DNA of 64,000 nt from UMGS1590 sp963558655 (GTDB taxonomy: Bacteria > Bacillota > Peptococcia > Peptococcales > Peptococcaceae), in NCBI GenBank assembly GCA_963558655.1, contig CAUWHJ010000010.1:33504-97503 (forward strand). The letters are read 5' to 3'. Under the pieces are notes generated by a model. The model saw only the letters and a program-made list of their open reading frames with translations. It was not told the DNA's origin and ran no database searches. A program made the position numbers and the translations under genes. Positions 26,779 through 35,475 of this stretch are shown piece by piece (the first letter of the stretch is position 1; each line of letters begins with the position of its first letter).

Positions 26779-27714
26779 ATGAATACAGATCACTTAAAAT
26801 ATTTAATCGAAATTGGTAAAACTACATCCTTGCAACAAGCCAGCGAACAACTGTTCATTTCGCCTCAAGCTCTGGAAAAAGCAATGGCAAACTTAGAACG
26901 CGAATTAGGTATGCCGCTTCTAATTCGTTCAAACAGTGGGGTTAGTCTAACTATTAACGGACAATGGCTAATCAATCTCGCTAATCAATTTTTATCTGAA
27001 ATAGAAAATCGCAAAACAAGTTATAAAAAATATATGAATTGTGATGTTAAAACACCTGAAGGAGATTTTTATCTTGCGTTTAGCAATATCGGTTTAGATA
27101 ATAATGTCATTTATGATTTTTTGACCAATATGTCTAACAGATTACCCAACCTCACTCTTCACATTTCTGAAACATCACATAATGATCTCATAGACCAAAT
27201 CAGAAAAAATACTGTTAACTTAGGATTTTCATACCGTGTAAAATACAATGATAACTATCTTGACTTTATGGATGACGATATACTATGGATTCCTTTGCAG
27301 TCAGGCAAATTATACTTAATGACTAATGAAAACCTAATAAAACATCCTGCACAAAGCATCTCATTAAAAAAAGCGGTTCAATTTCCACTTTGTTGTTACG
27401 CTCTCAGTGAACACGCTATCCAGTCATTTATCTATCAGATTCTACATATCAAAATTTCTTGCAAAGAAATCTCTCAATGGGGCTATTTCTACTCACAAGT
27501 TCAAAATGGGAATTACGCCACCTTGACAGCACTTCTAGATGGTGCTTCTGCTCCAATCAATACCATGAATAATGTTCAACTAATAAAAATCAGAGATGAT
27601 CTTCAGATAGAATTTGGTTATTTACGTCCCGAGAATGAGAGTGTTCTTACTGAAAACACCATATACATCATTCGACAATTAGAAGATTATCCCCACTCAT
27701 TCAATAAAAAATAG
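26779..27714 (+). CDS. LysR-family regulator 2
   Basis: 311 residues, the full length for the family. It has an N-terminal winged helix-turn-helix (LQQASEQLFISPQALEKA) and a two-lobed effector domain. It is a paralogue of the truncated copy at 24136 (both begin MNTD-L-YLIEI) and is divergent from phosphodiesterase 2 by 165 bp. The near-perfect palindrome of copy 1 is not present in this divergent region, so the recognition site has changed or lies elsewhere. An AGGAG precedes the ATG. Confidence 0.85.
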   Translation: MNTDHLKYLIEIGKTTSLQQASEQLFISPQALEKAMANLERELGMPLLIRSNSGVSLTINGQWLINLANQFLSEIENRKTSYKKYMNCDVKTPEGDFYLAFSNIGLDNNVIYDFLTNMSNRLPNLTLHISETSHNDLIDQIRKNTVNLGFSYRVKYNDNYLDFMDDDILWIPLQSGKLYLMTNENLIKHPAQSISLKKAVQFPLCCYALSEHAIQSFIYQILHIKISCKEISQWGYFYSQVQNGNYATLTALLDGASAPINTMNNVQLIKIRDDLQIEFGYLRPENESVLTENTIYIIRQLEDYPHSFNKK

Positions 27715-27720
27715 TAACTA

Positions 27721-27766
27721 AAAAAGTCCAAGACTTCTTGTTAAAATAAGAAGTCTTGGACTTTTT
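27721..27766. terminator. Bidirectional terminator between LysR 2 and the SLH protein gene
   Basis: A 19-bp perfect stem starting AAAAAGTCCAAGACTTCTT with an 8-base loop. A- and T-runs at both ends serve the two convergent genes. Confidence 0.9.
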
Positions 27767-27780
27767 CATTATTCTATTCT

Positions 27781-30147
27781 TCACGCTTCTCCTTCAGGTT
27801 TCTCCGGCTTAAGATCGCCTTCTGGTTTGGCGGGTTCGCCGTTATCGTCGAGGTTCCCTTGATGATTATTATCCGGCAGGGCATTCTCTGCGCGCAGGAA
27901 GCGTAGGAGGATGGTGGCTGTTTGGGCGCGGGTGGTGCTGCTTTGTGGGGCGAGGGTATTGGTTGTCATGCCGTTAATATAGCCTTTGTCGTTAGCCCAA
28001 AGGACAACCTTATCGAAGCCTTCGCTAATGGTATTAGCGTCGGTGTAGGCATCAAGGCTGGCATTGTCTGAAATGGTGGTATCGTAACCTTTATAGGCAG
28101 CATAGCGGTAGAGAATGGCGGCGAATTGTTCGCGAGTAAGGGTGTCGTTCGGGCCAAAAAGGGTGTCGCTGTAACCGCTGACGATGCCGTTGTTTTCTGC
28201 CCAAGCGACAGCATCGGCATACCAGGCGTCGTCAGGTACGTCACTAAAGCTCGAGCTATTACTTTCAACTTTTTCATCTTCGAGGCGATAGAGAATGGAA
28301 ACAAGCATGGCTCGACTAACAGCCAACTCTGGCGAGAAGGTGTCTGCTGATGTGCCCGTCATCAGTCCGGCATTGTAAATGTTCTCAATATCATTATATG
28401 CCCAGTAATTTTTATCAACATCACTAAATGGCAGCGTGTTGTCACCTTCACCAGGCAAAGCTGGTGGTTTGTCGCCGCCGGTAACGTCATCACCACCGCT
28501 TGGTTCCTGAATGGTAATGTTTTCGTTGCGTTCATTGCCGGCGTTGATGCCAAAGGTGGTATTTGTAGTGTAGGTGACATCAAAATCGTCTCGATTGATG
28601 ACTGTTCCGTTGAGGGTGTTGTTATCATTGGTGGTAACGATGTTGTCATAGGTTCCTGTAACAGTGGCACTCTTGTCGCTGTCTCCTTTTTGTAGAACCT
28701 GACCATCGGCATCAAGAATCGTCACATTCTTGCCATCTTGATCGACCAATTTAGCACCATCTTCTACATGCAGGTTGGTGACTGTTGCATCGTCTGTAAC
28801 GATCCAACTGCTGTCTGCACTGACCGATACGCTAATTGGAGACGTAGTGGTTGTGCCAGCATCTGCATTTGTGGTGATGGTGGTTGTGCCTGTATATGTG
28901 CTGCCTTCAAGGAGATAAAAATCAAGACTTGAAATGGTATCTACACTGATGTCACCTTTCAGTGTTTGATCACGGCCTGTAAAGGTAACATCAGCACCGT
29001 TTTTGCCAGGTGTCCCCCAGTTGTTGGCGTCGTTGCCACTCACCGTAAGAAGATTGGCAGCATCGCTATCAAAATCCAACACTGTATTTTCCAGCACAAT
29101 GTTCGCCGCTGTATTTGTCAAATAAAACATGCTGCCTTCTTGAATGGCACTTGTAAGGGTGGAGTCGCTGGCTTCAAATTCAGCCGTTTCCCCGGTGGCT
29201 GCTTCGGCGTCACCTGACGTGGATTGATAAATGATGATGCCATTTGCAACCGGATCGCTGGCTGTCTTACCTGTTACCTTGCTGGTAAGATCGGAGTTTT
29301 TGATAAGTATGGTATTCAATCCTTCCATACCAGCAATTTGACTGCCTGTAGCAGTGCCAGTAACGTTGTCCACCTGTACGTTGCCGGTGGAATAAAGAAG
29401 TGGCGAGCCGCTGCCAGCTGTGTAGAGGGTGGAATTGGTAAGAGATATATTACCACCTCCACGGTCTGTTGCTAATGCAGCAGAATGGTCACCGGCCGTT
29501 GAAACAGCCAGGAGATTGCCAATAACAGTACCACCATAAGTAGCATCTAATCCACGCGAATTACTGCGTGAGGTAACTATAGTATTATTGTTCGCATAAA
29601 CTGTTGCATCATCGGTCGCAAAAATGCCATTAGAACCAGTGCTATCTGCATGAAGATCCGAATCAGATACTTTAATCACAGAATCATCGTTCACACTCAA
29701 AAGAATTGAATTGATACCATAAAAGTTACAGTTGTCACCATTGGTGTCGCTGCCGCTTTTATCAAGAGTGGCATTTGTTAATGTAAGACTACCGCCATTT
29801 TGCGCCAGCCCTACATTTTCATCCACGGTATTTGTAGAAATGGTTTCGCCATCGCTCTCCACCTCTTGTCCATCAGCAGTAAGTGCACCTGCCAATTCTC
29901 CTGTATAATCGTATTCCATGGTATCAGCGCCACCTTCACCAGGTTTGGCAGGTGGCTGTTCGCCATCTGGAGGAGTTGGTTTTTGGTCACCTGGTGGTTT
30001 TTCATGCGGCTGGTCACCACCAGGTTCAACAGTAGTCACATTATCATTATTATCTGCCGCAAAAGCTGTACTTGGTACAATAGATGTCGCTGCAAGCGCT
30101 GCCATAAGAACAGCGGCCGTCAGTTGTTTTGATGAAGGAAATTTCAA
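27781..30147 (-). CDS. Secreted SLH-domain surface protein with a beta-helix body
   Basis: 788 residues. A Sec signal peptide (charged start, AAVLMAALAATS core, cleavage after STAFA) is followed by a Pro/Glu/Gly-rich linker (EKPPGDQKPTPPDGEQPP). About 400 residues of short Ser/Thr/Asn/Asp-rich beta repeats of right-handed beta-helix type come next. Three SLH domains sit near residues 575-765 (FSDVDKNYWAYNDI, FSDVPDDAWYADAV and a degenerate third), then a second PEGDLKPEKPEG tail. SLH domains tie proteins to secondary cell-wall polymer, so it should coat the cell surface. The start is TTG at 30147, eight bases after GGAG. No catalytic motif is seen; adhesion is a guess. Confidence 0.8.
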   Translation of the reverse strand: MKFPSSKQLTAAVLMAALAATSIVPSTAFAADNNDNVTTVEPGGDQPHEKPPGDQKPTPPDGEQPPAKPGEGGADTMEYDYTGELAGALTADGQEVESDGETISTNTVDENVGLAQNGGSLTLTNATLDKSGSDTNGDNCNFYGINSILLSVNDDSVIKVSDSDLHADSTGSNGIFATDDATVYANNNTIVTSRSNSRGLDATYGGTVIGNLLAVSTAGDHSAALATDRGGGNISLTNSTLYTAGSGSPLLYSTGNVQVDNVTGTATGSQIAGMEGLNTILIKNSDLTSKVTGKTASDPVANGIIIYQSTSGDAEAATGETAEFEASDSTLTSAIQEGSMFYLTNTAANIVLENTVLDFDSDAANLLTVSGNDANNWGTPGKNGADVTFTGRDQTLKGDISVDTISSLDFYLLEGSTYTGTTTITTNADAGTTTTSPISVSVSADSSWIVTDDATVTNLHVEDGAKLVDQDGKNVTILDADGQVLQKGDSDKSATVTGTYDNIVTTNDNNTLNGTVINRDDFDVTYTTNTTFGINAGNERNENITIQEPSGGDDVTGGDKPPALPGEGDNTLPFSDVDKNYWAYNDIENIYNAGLMTGTSADTFSPELAVSRAMLVSILYRLEDEKVESNSSSFSDVPDDAWYADAVAWAENNGIVSGYSDTLFGPNDTLTREQFAAILYRYAAYKGYDTTISDNASLDAYTDANTISEGFDKVVLWANDKGYINGMTTNTLAPQSSTTRAQTATILLRFLRAENALPDNNHQGNLDDNGEPAKPEGDLKPEKPEGEA

Positions 30148-30258
30148 GATATTTGCTCCTTTCTAATATGCTAGATTGCTTTACGCATTCATCTTAACGC
30201 CCTGCTCTTAACGCAACCTTAAACGATAACTGCTGTCACTAATTCGAGAAATACCTCG

Positions 30259-31047
30259 TCAATCGGCATCAAAAATATCTACAAAATATTCATGGCATCC
30301 ATCAGCGTGTAAAAGCGTATAACGTATACGCACAGAAATACGCGCATTTGGGGCTGCTATTTCACCAAGGTAAGCAAGCAAAGCGGCATCATCTCCCCAG
30401 AAAGAATGATACTGTGTACCTCGCGGAATTCGCTGCACGTACGCCACCCCCATTTCAACAAGCTGTTGAAAACCTTTCTCCAACACTGTCATCTCAGCAC
30501 TTGACGCAAAGGAAATGCCTGTCCAGGCTTCATCTTCAACAGCCCCCAATGTTGTCATATCAAAAAGTCGCCAAGTGGAAAGCAATGCCATCCCCTCCGT
30601 ATCTGGCGCATCGCTTTCCAGAGAGAAAAGTGTTGCTACATCAATAAGATACAGCAACATATCATTTTCTGTCACTCTAACCATCGGCTCCCTCTGGTGC
30701 TGTGCCAATGCTGCCAATTCATCCAGTTTTGCAGCTGCCACCTGCCGCAACATTTGCAAGCGTGCAATCTCTTCATCTAAATGTTGCACCTGTGCATGAA
30801 ACATGGTCTCATAATCTTGCACATTCTCATTTGCAATGACTTCTCCAATCTGCGCTAGCGGGACACCGATCGCACGACCAGCAAGAATACAGTCGATAAC
30901 ATCCAGTTGCGCGAAACTATAATAACGATACCCGTTTGTCGGATCTTTTACTGGTTGCAATAAACCTTTCTTTTCATAGTGGCGCAATGTATCTGCCGAG
31001 ATGCCATAGAGACGACAAACCTGACCAATTTTAAGCAACGATTCCAT
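30259..31047 (-). CDS. MerR-family transcriptional regulator
   Basis: 262 residues. The N-terminal MerR domain reads LKIGQVCRLYGISADTLRHYEKKGLL, followed by the dimerisation coiled coil (about residues 75-115) and a C-terminal domain of about 140 residues of GyrI/BmrR-like character. BmrR-type proteins sense lipophilic cations and drugs. It is divergent from a YbjQ-type gene whose promoter has the long spacer MerR proteins act on. The ATG follows GGAGG. Confidence 0.85.
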   Translation of the reverse strand: MESLLKIGQVCRLYGISADTLRHYEKKGLLQPVKDPTNGYRYYSFAQLDVIDCILAGRAIGVPLAQIGEVIANENVQDYETMFHAQVQHLDEEIARLQMLRQVAAAKLDELAALAQHQREPMVRVTENDMLLYLIDVATLFSLESDAPDTEGMALLSTWRLFDMTTLGAVEDEAWTGISFASSAEMTVLEKGFQQLVEMGVAYVQRIPRGTQYHSFWGDDAALLAYLGEIAAPNARISVRIRYTLLHADGCHEYFVDIFDAD

Positions 31048-31078
31048 AACAAATCCTCCAAAAATAATATCTTTTCGC

Positions 31079-31109
31079 TTGACCCTTGAGCTACTCCATA
31101 GTTTACCAT
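31079..31109 (+). promoter_or_regulatory. MerR-type promoter of the ybjQ-like gene
   Basis: TTGACC (31079-31084) and TACCAT (31104-31109) with a 19-bp spacer that contains CTTGAG-CTACTC, a partly symmetric element. The overlong spacer is the hallmark of promoters that MerR proteins untwist. Confidence 0.55.
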
Positions 31110-31139
31110 GAAAGCACCAAACACACAGGAGGAAAAAAT

Positions 31140-31472
31140 ATGCAAATCACTACAACCGATTTTATCCCAGGCTGCAACATTACCAACCACCTGGACACCG
31201 TTTTCAGCGAACAGATTCTCTCGATTAACGCCATTAAAGACGTTGTTCATAGCATTAAAGGCATTTTCGGTGCCAAAATGGATGCCTATGTCAAAGAATA
31301 TCGCTCTATCCGTGAACAAACGCTCGCTGATCTTGAAGCCCAAGCAGCGGCGCTCAATGCCGATGCGTTGATACATCTGCAGCTGCGTTTGGACCAATTT
31401 GTCAATGATGGACTTATTTTTGTCGTTTGCACTGCCAGCGCCGTTGCCGTAACAATAACACCTGCCACATAA
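31140..31472 (+). CDS. YbjQ/UPF0145-like heavy-metal-binding-domain protein
   Basis: About 110 residues. It opens with MQITTTDFIPG and has the conserved NADALIHLQLR near residue 80, as in the YbjQ family (DUF74), small proteins that form symmetric rings. No function is firmly established. The ATG at 31140 is seven bases after AGGAGG, so the longer frame from 31086 is rejected. The divergent MerR regulator is its likely controller. Confidence 0.7.
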   Translation: MQITTTDFIPGCNITNHLDTVFSEQILSINAIKDVVHSIKGIFGAKMDAYVKEYRSIREQTLADLEAQAAALNADALIHLQLRLDQFVNDGLIFVVCTASAVAVTITPAT

Positions 31473-31610
31473 ATAATCGAAAAAGCACCATCAATACACG
31501 TACACTGTACACCATCAAACCATGTGCTTCTCTGGAAAACCGCGCAAAAAGAATGCATACAAGCGTTAAACGTGGTATACTAAAGAAAGATTTTTAGGAG
31601 GTGTACACCA

Positions 31611-31970
31611 ATGATTATTCGCAACGACGAACAACAACGTGAAAACATCGAAGGCTATGCCGGTGGCCAAGGCGTGCTGGAATTCACCACCCTTGTGCCA
31701 ACCGAACTGCTCAAGGACGAAGCCAAGATTTTCAAGGTTATCCGTTTCCAGCCAGGTGCCGGCCTCGGTGAACACGCTCATGTGGACAACTACGAAGTTT
31801 ACTATATCCTCGGTGGTCACGGCATCGCTGTGGACGGCGGCCAGGAGGTGCCTGTCACTACTGGCGATGTCGTCTATACGGCAGATGGTGCCACGCATAG
31901 TATTCGCGATGCTGGCGAAGGTGATCTCGTTATGCTGGCTTGCGTCATTTATGAAAACAAAACCAAATAA
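31611..31970 (+). CDS. Cupin-domain protein
   Basis: 119 residues, one cupin barrel. Metal ligands fit GEHAHVDNYEVYY (His, His, Glu) and THS near residue 96. Small single cupins of this kind may be isomerases, dioxygenases or sugar-binding proteins; the substrate is unknown. AGGAGG precedes the ATG, and TATACT at about 31575 may be its -10. It is monocistronic, with a terminator directly after. Confidence 0.75.
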   Translation: MIIRNDEQQRENIEGYAGGQGVLEFTTLVPTELLKDEAKIFKVIRFQPGAGLGEHAHVDNYEVYYILGGHGIAVDGGQEVPVTTGDVVYTADGATHSIRDAGEGDLVMLACVIYENKTK

Positions 31971-31983
31971 ACGACCACACAAG

Positions 31984-32034
31984 AATGCCGAAGGACGACG
32001 TTTTTATGTCAAAAACGTCGCCCTTCGGCGTTTT
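31984..32034. terminator. Long terminator hairpin between cupin and HxlR genes
   Basis: About 20 bp of stem (AATGCCGAAGG... with ACGTCG/CGACGT inside) ending in T on both strands. The two genes converge here. Confidence 0.8.
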
Positions 32035-32369
32035 CATTCTTCAAGCTCATAATGTTTTTTATAATCCATCCCCCAATCCATCATCGCGTCAAGAATGGGT
32101 TTCAGGCTCTGCCCTAACTCTGTGAGGCTATACTCTACCCGTGGCGGCACCTCCGCATACACTTCACGGTGCACAAGGCCATCTGCTTCCATAGCGCGTA
32201 ACTGCTGTGTCAGCACTTTCTGCGAAACACTGCCAATGGAAGCTTTTAACTCGCCAAAACGTTTGGTGTTATCCATCAAATCACGCAAAATGAGCACCTT
32301 CCACTTGTTGCCAATCAGCAAAAGCGTTGTTTCCACAGGACAAGGTGGTAATTTTTCTGTTGGCTGCAT
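32034..32369 (-). CDS. HxlR-family transcriptional regulator
   Basis: 111 residues, one winged helix-turn-helix. The family hallmark CPVETTLLLIGNKWK is present with Cys10, which in HxlR/HypR/QorR proteins senses quinones, aldehydes or oxidants. Divergent from the flavin-ferredoxin operon starting at 32507, with a palindrome between them, it is the likely repressor or activator of that operon. Confidence 0.88.
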   Translation of the reverse strand: MQPTEKLPPCPVETTLLLIGNKWKVLILRDLMDNTKRFGELKASIGSVSQKVLTQQLRAMEADGLVHREVYAEVPPRVEYSLTELGQSLKPILDAMMDWGMDYKKHYELEE

Positions 32370-32399
32370 GCGGCTTCATCTCCCAATAGTTACTTTTTG

Positions 32400-32412
32400 G
32401 TGCCTACGGCAC
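32400..32412. promoter_or_regulatory. Candidate HxlR operator
   Basis: GTGCC-TAC-GGCAC palindrome, flanked by two TTACTTT copies (32390 and 32423), between hxlR and the operon it faces. Confidence 0.45.
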
Positions 32413-32426
32413 TTTATTGTGCTTAC

Positions 32427-32455
32427 TTTACAAATTTCCTCTACGCCTTTATAGT
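32427..32455 (+). promoter_or_regulatory. Promoter of the flavin-ferredoxin/OpuC/sirtuin operon
   Basis: TTTACA (32427-32432), 17 bp, TATAGT (32450-32455), just downstream of the candidate HxlR operator. Confidence 0.65.
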
Positions 32456-32506
32456 ATCAGTGTAATGACCATCCGTCAAGACACCCAACAATCAGGAGGA
32501 CTCAAC

Positions 32507-33127
32507 ATGACTTTACAAGACTGCTTACAGATTCTCTTTCATATCAAAAGTGTTTCGATGGCCACCGTTGATAAAAACGGCGCGCCGCAGGTACGCATCA
32601 TCGACCTGATGCTTTTTGAAAATGACACCCTCTATTTCTGCACTGCCCGTGGTAAAGATTTCTACCGTGAGCTGCGCGCCACAGGCCGTGTCGCCATGAC
32701 AGGAATGAACGACAAGTGGCAAATGGTGCGCCTTTCTGGCACGGTAAAACGTCTGGACGACCAAAAATACTGGATCGACCGCATTTTCGCTGCGAATGCG
32801 TCCATTGCCAATCTCTATAAGGGTGATCGCCGTTACGTTCTCGAAGCTTTTTGTCTGGACAGGGCTGATATTGAATTTTTCGATCTGGGCCAAGAGCCTA
32901 TCAATCGCCAACAGTTCCATATTGGCACACCAACAGGCACACTAAAAGGATTTCGCATTACCAATTCCTGCATTGGTTGCGGAAAATGCACCACCGTCTG
33001 CCCGCAAGACTGCATTGCAACAGGTACACCATACACAATCGTCCAGGCACACTGTTTGCATTGTGGCCTTTGCGCTGAAACCTGCCCTGCTGCTGCCATA
33101 GAAAGGCTCGGTGAACAATCATGCTAA
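32507..33127 (+). CDS. Pyridoxamine-phosphate-oxidase-like flavin protein fused to a 2[4Fe-4S] ferredoxin
   Basis: About 206 residues. Residues 1-130 form a split-barrel flavin-binding domain (MATVDKNGAPQVRIIDLM, then YFCTARGKDFY). Residues about 150-205 carry two four-Cys clusters (CIGCGKCTTVCPQDC and CLHCGLCAETCP). Such fusions are known in anaerobes and are thought to pass electrons between ferredoxin-type clusters and FMN, but the substrate is unknown. The ATG at 32507 follows AGGAGG. The stop overlaps the next gene by seven bases. The HxlR neighbour suggests control by redox or electrophile stress. Confidence 0.8.
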   Translation: MTLQDCLQILFHIKSVSMATVDKNGAPQVRIIDLMLFENDTLYFCTARGKDFYRELRATGRVAMTGMNDKWQMVRLSGTVKRLDDQKYWIDRIFAANASIANLYKGDRRYVLEAFCLDRADIEFFDLGQEPINRQQFHIGTPTGTLKGFRITNSCIGCGKCTTVCPQDCIATGTPYTIVQAHCLHCGLCAETCPAAAIERLGEQSC

Positions 33128-34656
33128 ATGAGATGCTTCAACTGCTCACGAGTCGTTGGGATTTTTTCGCGAATCTTCTCGTCGAACACATCGCCATTTC
33201 AATGACAGCCATTCTTATCGCCATGGTCATCGGTGGTATCACCGGTCTCCTCATCAGCGAATTTGACCGTGCCGCAAAGCCAACCATGGCTGTGATTAAC
33301 TTTCTTTACACCATTCCATCCATCTCAATGCTCGGTTTTCTCATTCCTTTTTCCGGCGTTGGCAACGCCACAGCCATCATTGCGCTGACCATTTATGCAC
33401 TGCTGCCAATGGTGCGAAACACCCATACCGGCCTTGCAGGCGTGGAGCCAGCCATTCTTGAGGCTGCCACCGGTATGGGCAGCACGCCGCTGCAAGTGCT
33501 CGTAAAAATCAAATTGCCTCTGGCAATGCCTGTCATCTTTGCTGGTATTCGCAGCATGGTCACCATGACCATTGCCCTCGGCGGTATTGCGTCCTTTATC
33601 GGTGCCGGTGGTCTTGGTGTCGCCATTTATCGCGGCATCACCACCAACAACGCCGCCATGACCCTTGATGGCAGCTTGCTCATTGCAATTCTTGCACTCA
33701 TTGTTGACGGTGTGCTTGGATTGATCGAACACCACTTGCAAAAGCGCCACGTTACACACCGTAGAAAACGTTGGCCAGCCGTCCTCGCGCTCTTGCTCAT
33801 TGCTGCTATCGGCGGCACGACCATCTATCAAAATCAACATACCGATACCATCCATATCGCCAGCAAACCAATGACGGAACAATACATCATCAGCGAAATG
33901 CTGGATTTATTGATTGAGCAAGACACCGATCTCAACGTAGAACTCACCCAAGGGGTCGGCGGCGGCACAGCAAATATCATGCCGGGCATGGAAAGTGGTG
34001 ATTTTGACCTTTATCCGGAATACACTGGCACTGCATGGAATACGGTGCTAAAAGAAACAAGCGTTTACTCAGAGAAACAGTTCGACCAACTGCAACAAGC
34101 TTACAACAAAGACTACAATATGCAGTGGGTGGGGATGTATGGATTCAACAATACCTATCGCATTGCGGTGAGCCGCAGCATTGCCGACCAGTATCACCTC
34201 ACCACCACATCGGATCTCGCAGCAGTCGCCCCAAACCTCACCTTCGGCGCTCAGTACGATTACTTTGAACGTGAGGACGGCTATAATGCTGTCTGCGAAG
34301 CCTATGGTATGCAGTTTGCCAAAACAATGGACATTGATATCGGCCTGAAATATCAGGCACTTGCTCAGAATCAAATTGATGCCACCGTTGTTTTCACCAC
34401 CGATGGTCAACTTTCTTCGCCAGACGTGGTAGTGCTTGAAGACGATCTTGGCTTCTTCCCTTCGTATCTCTGCGGCAATGTGGTGCGAAATGACGTCATC
34501 GAAGAACATCCGGAGCTTGTCACTGAGCTGGAAAAACTTCAGGGAACAATCACTGATCTGGATATGGCCAAAATGAACAACGCCGTGGAAACCGAAGGGC
34601 GCGAACCGCGTGACGTTGCAGCAGACTTTTTGCGTGAACGCGGACTTTTGAAATAA
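33121..34656 (+). CDS. Osmolyte ABC transporter permease fused to substrate-binding domain (OpuC/OsmW-X type)
   Basis: 511 residues. Residues about 15-210 form a five-helix permease with the EAA loop (EAATGMGSTPLQ). After another helix near residue 222, residues 240-511 are a glycine betaine/choline-type binding domain (IHIASKPMTEQYIISEM, SGDFDLYPEYTGTAW). Such permease-binding fusions import betaine, carnitine or choline. The overlap with the upstream flavin-ferredoxin gene shows a tight operon. The aromatic cage residues cannot be confirmed by eye. Confidence 0.88.
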   Translation: MLNEMLQLLTSRWDFFANLLVEHIAISMTAILIAMVIGGITGLLISEFDRAAKPTMAVINFLYTIPSISMLGFLIPFSGVGNATAIIALTIYALLPMVRNTHTGLAGVEPAILEAATGMGSTPLQVLVKIKLPLAMPVIFAGIRSMVTMTIALGGIASFIGAGGLGVAIYRGITTNNAAMTLDGSLLIAILALIVDGVLGLIEHHLQKRHVTHRRKRWPAVLALLLIAAIGGTTIYQNQHTDTIHIASKPMTEQYIISEMLDLLIEQDTDLNVELTQGVGGGTANIMPGMESGDFDLYPEYTGTAWNTVLKETSVYSEKQFDQLQQAYNKDYNMQWVGMYGFNNTYRIAVSRSIADQYHLTTTSDLAAVAPNLTFGAQYDYFEREDGYNAVCEAYGMQFAKTMDIDIGLKYQALAQNQIDATVVFTTDGQLSSPDVVVLEDDLGFFPSYLCGNVVRNDVIEEHPELVTELEKLQGTITDLDMAKMNNAVETEGREPRDVAADFLRERGLLK

Positions 34657-34666
34657 GGAGGTTATC

Positions 34667-35473
34667 ATGGATACCATCATTGAATTTGAACATGTACGCA
34701 AGGCTTACGACGACAAAGTCGTACTCCACGATTTTTCCTTGACGGTTGAAAAAGGTACTTTCTTAACCATCGTCGGCGCTTCCGGCGGCGGCAAAACAAC
34801 CGTGCTCAAATTGGTCAACGGCCTGCTCATGCCAGACGGCGGCACCATTCATGTGATGGGGCAAGATACCCAACACACCGACCTAATCGCTCTGCGCCGT
34901 CATATTGGTTATGCCATTCAAGGCAGCGTGCTTTTTCCGCATATGACCGTAGAAGAAAACATTGCCTATGTGCCAAATCTTCTCAATAAAAAAGACAAAG
35001 CCCGCACAAAAGCCGCTGTTGCTAAATGGATGGATATTGTCGGGCTCGATAGCAGCCTGCTCACACGCTATCCCTCCGAACTTTCAGGCGGTCAGCAACA
35101 ACGTGTTGGCATCGCCCGTTCGCTGGCAGCTTCGCCAGAGCTGTTGCTGATGGACGAACCATTTGGCGCTGTGGACGAAATCACACGCCGCAGCCTGCAA
35201 CAGGAAATTGCCCGCATCCATCGTGAAACTGGCATTACGGTGCTTTTCGTTACACACGACATCAGCGAAGCGCTGCGTCTCGGCACACACGTTCTTGTCA
35301 TGGCCGACGGTCGCCTCCAACAATACGCTACACCGGAAGAGATTTTGCGCGCACCGGCAACCGATTTCGTGCGCCGGCTCGTAACGAATGAACGCCACAC
35401 CTGCACGCTGCCCGACGACCATCTTGACGATTGCCCTTACAGCGGCGCTGCCACCGCTAAAAAGGAGGGTTGA
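34667..35473 (+). CDS. Osmolyte ABC transporter ATPase (OpuCA/ProV-like)
   Basis: 268 residues with Walker A GASGGGKTT, signature LSGGQQQRVG, Walker B LLLMDEPFG and switch His in VTHDI. The CBS domains that sense ionic strength in OpuA/OpuC ATPases are absent; only about 30 residues follow the ABC core. So regulation, if any, is at transcription. It lies ten bases after the permease-binding fusion and just before the sirtuin gene. Confidence 0.88.
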   Translation: MDTIIEFEHVRKAYDDKVVLHDFSLTVEKGTFLTIVGASGGGKTTVLKLVNGLLMPDGGTIHVMGQDTQHTDLIALRRHIGYAIQGSVLFPHMTVEENIAYVPNLLNKKDKARTKAAVAKWMDIVGLDSSLLTRYPSELSGGQQQRVGIARSLAASPELLLMDEPFGAVDEITRRSLQQEIARIHRETGITVLFVTHDISEALRLGTHVLVMADGRLQQYATPEEILRAPATDFVRRLVTNERHTCTLPDDHLDDCPYSGAATAKKEG

Positions 35474-35475
35474 TG

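Noticed and set aside
27721..27766. Possible repeat unit of a mobile element or CRISPR
   Set aside because: It is a single perfect hairpin with A- and T-runs between two convergent genes, i.e. a bidirectional terminator; no second copy or spacer array exists.
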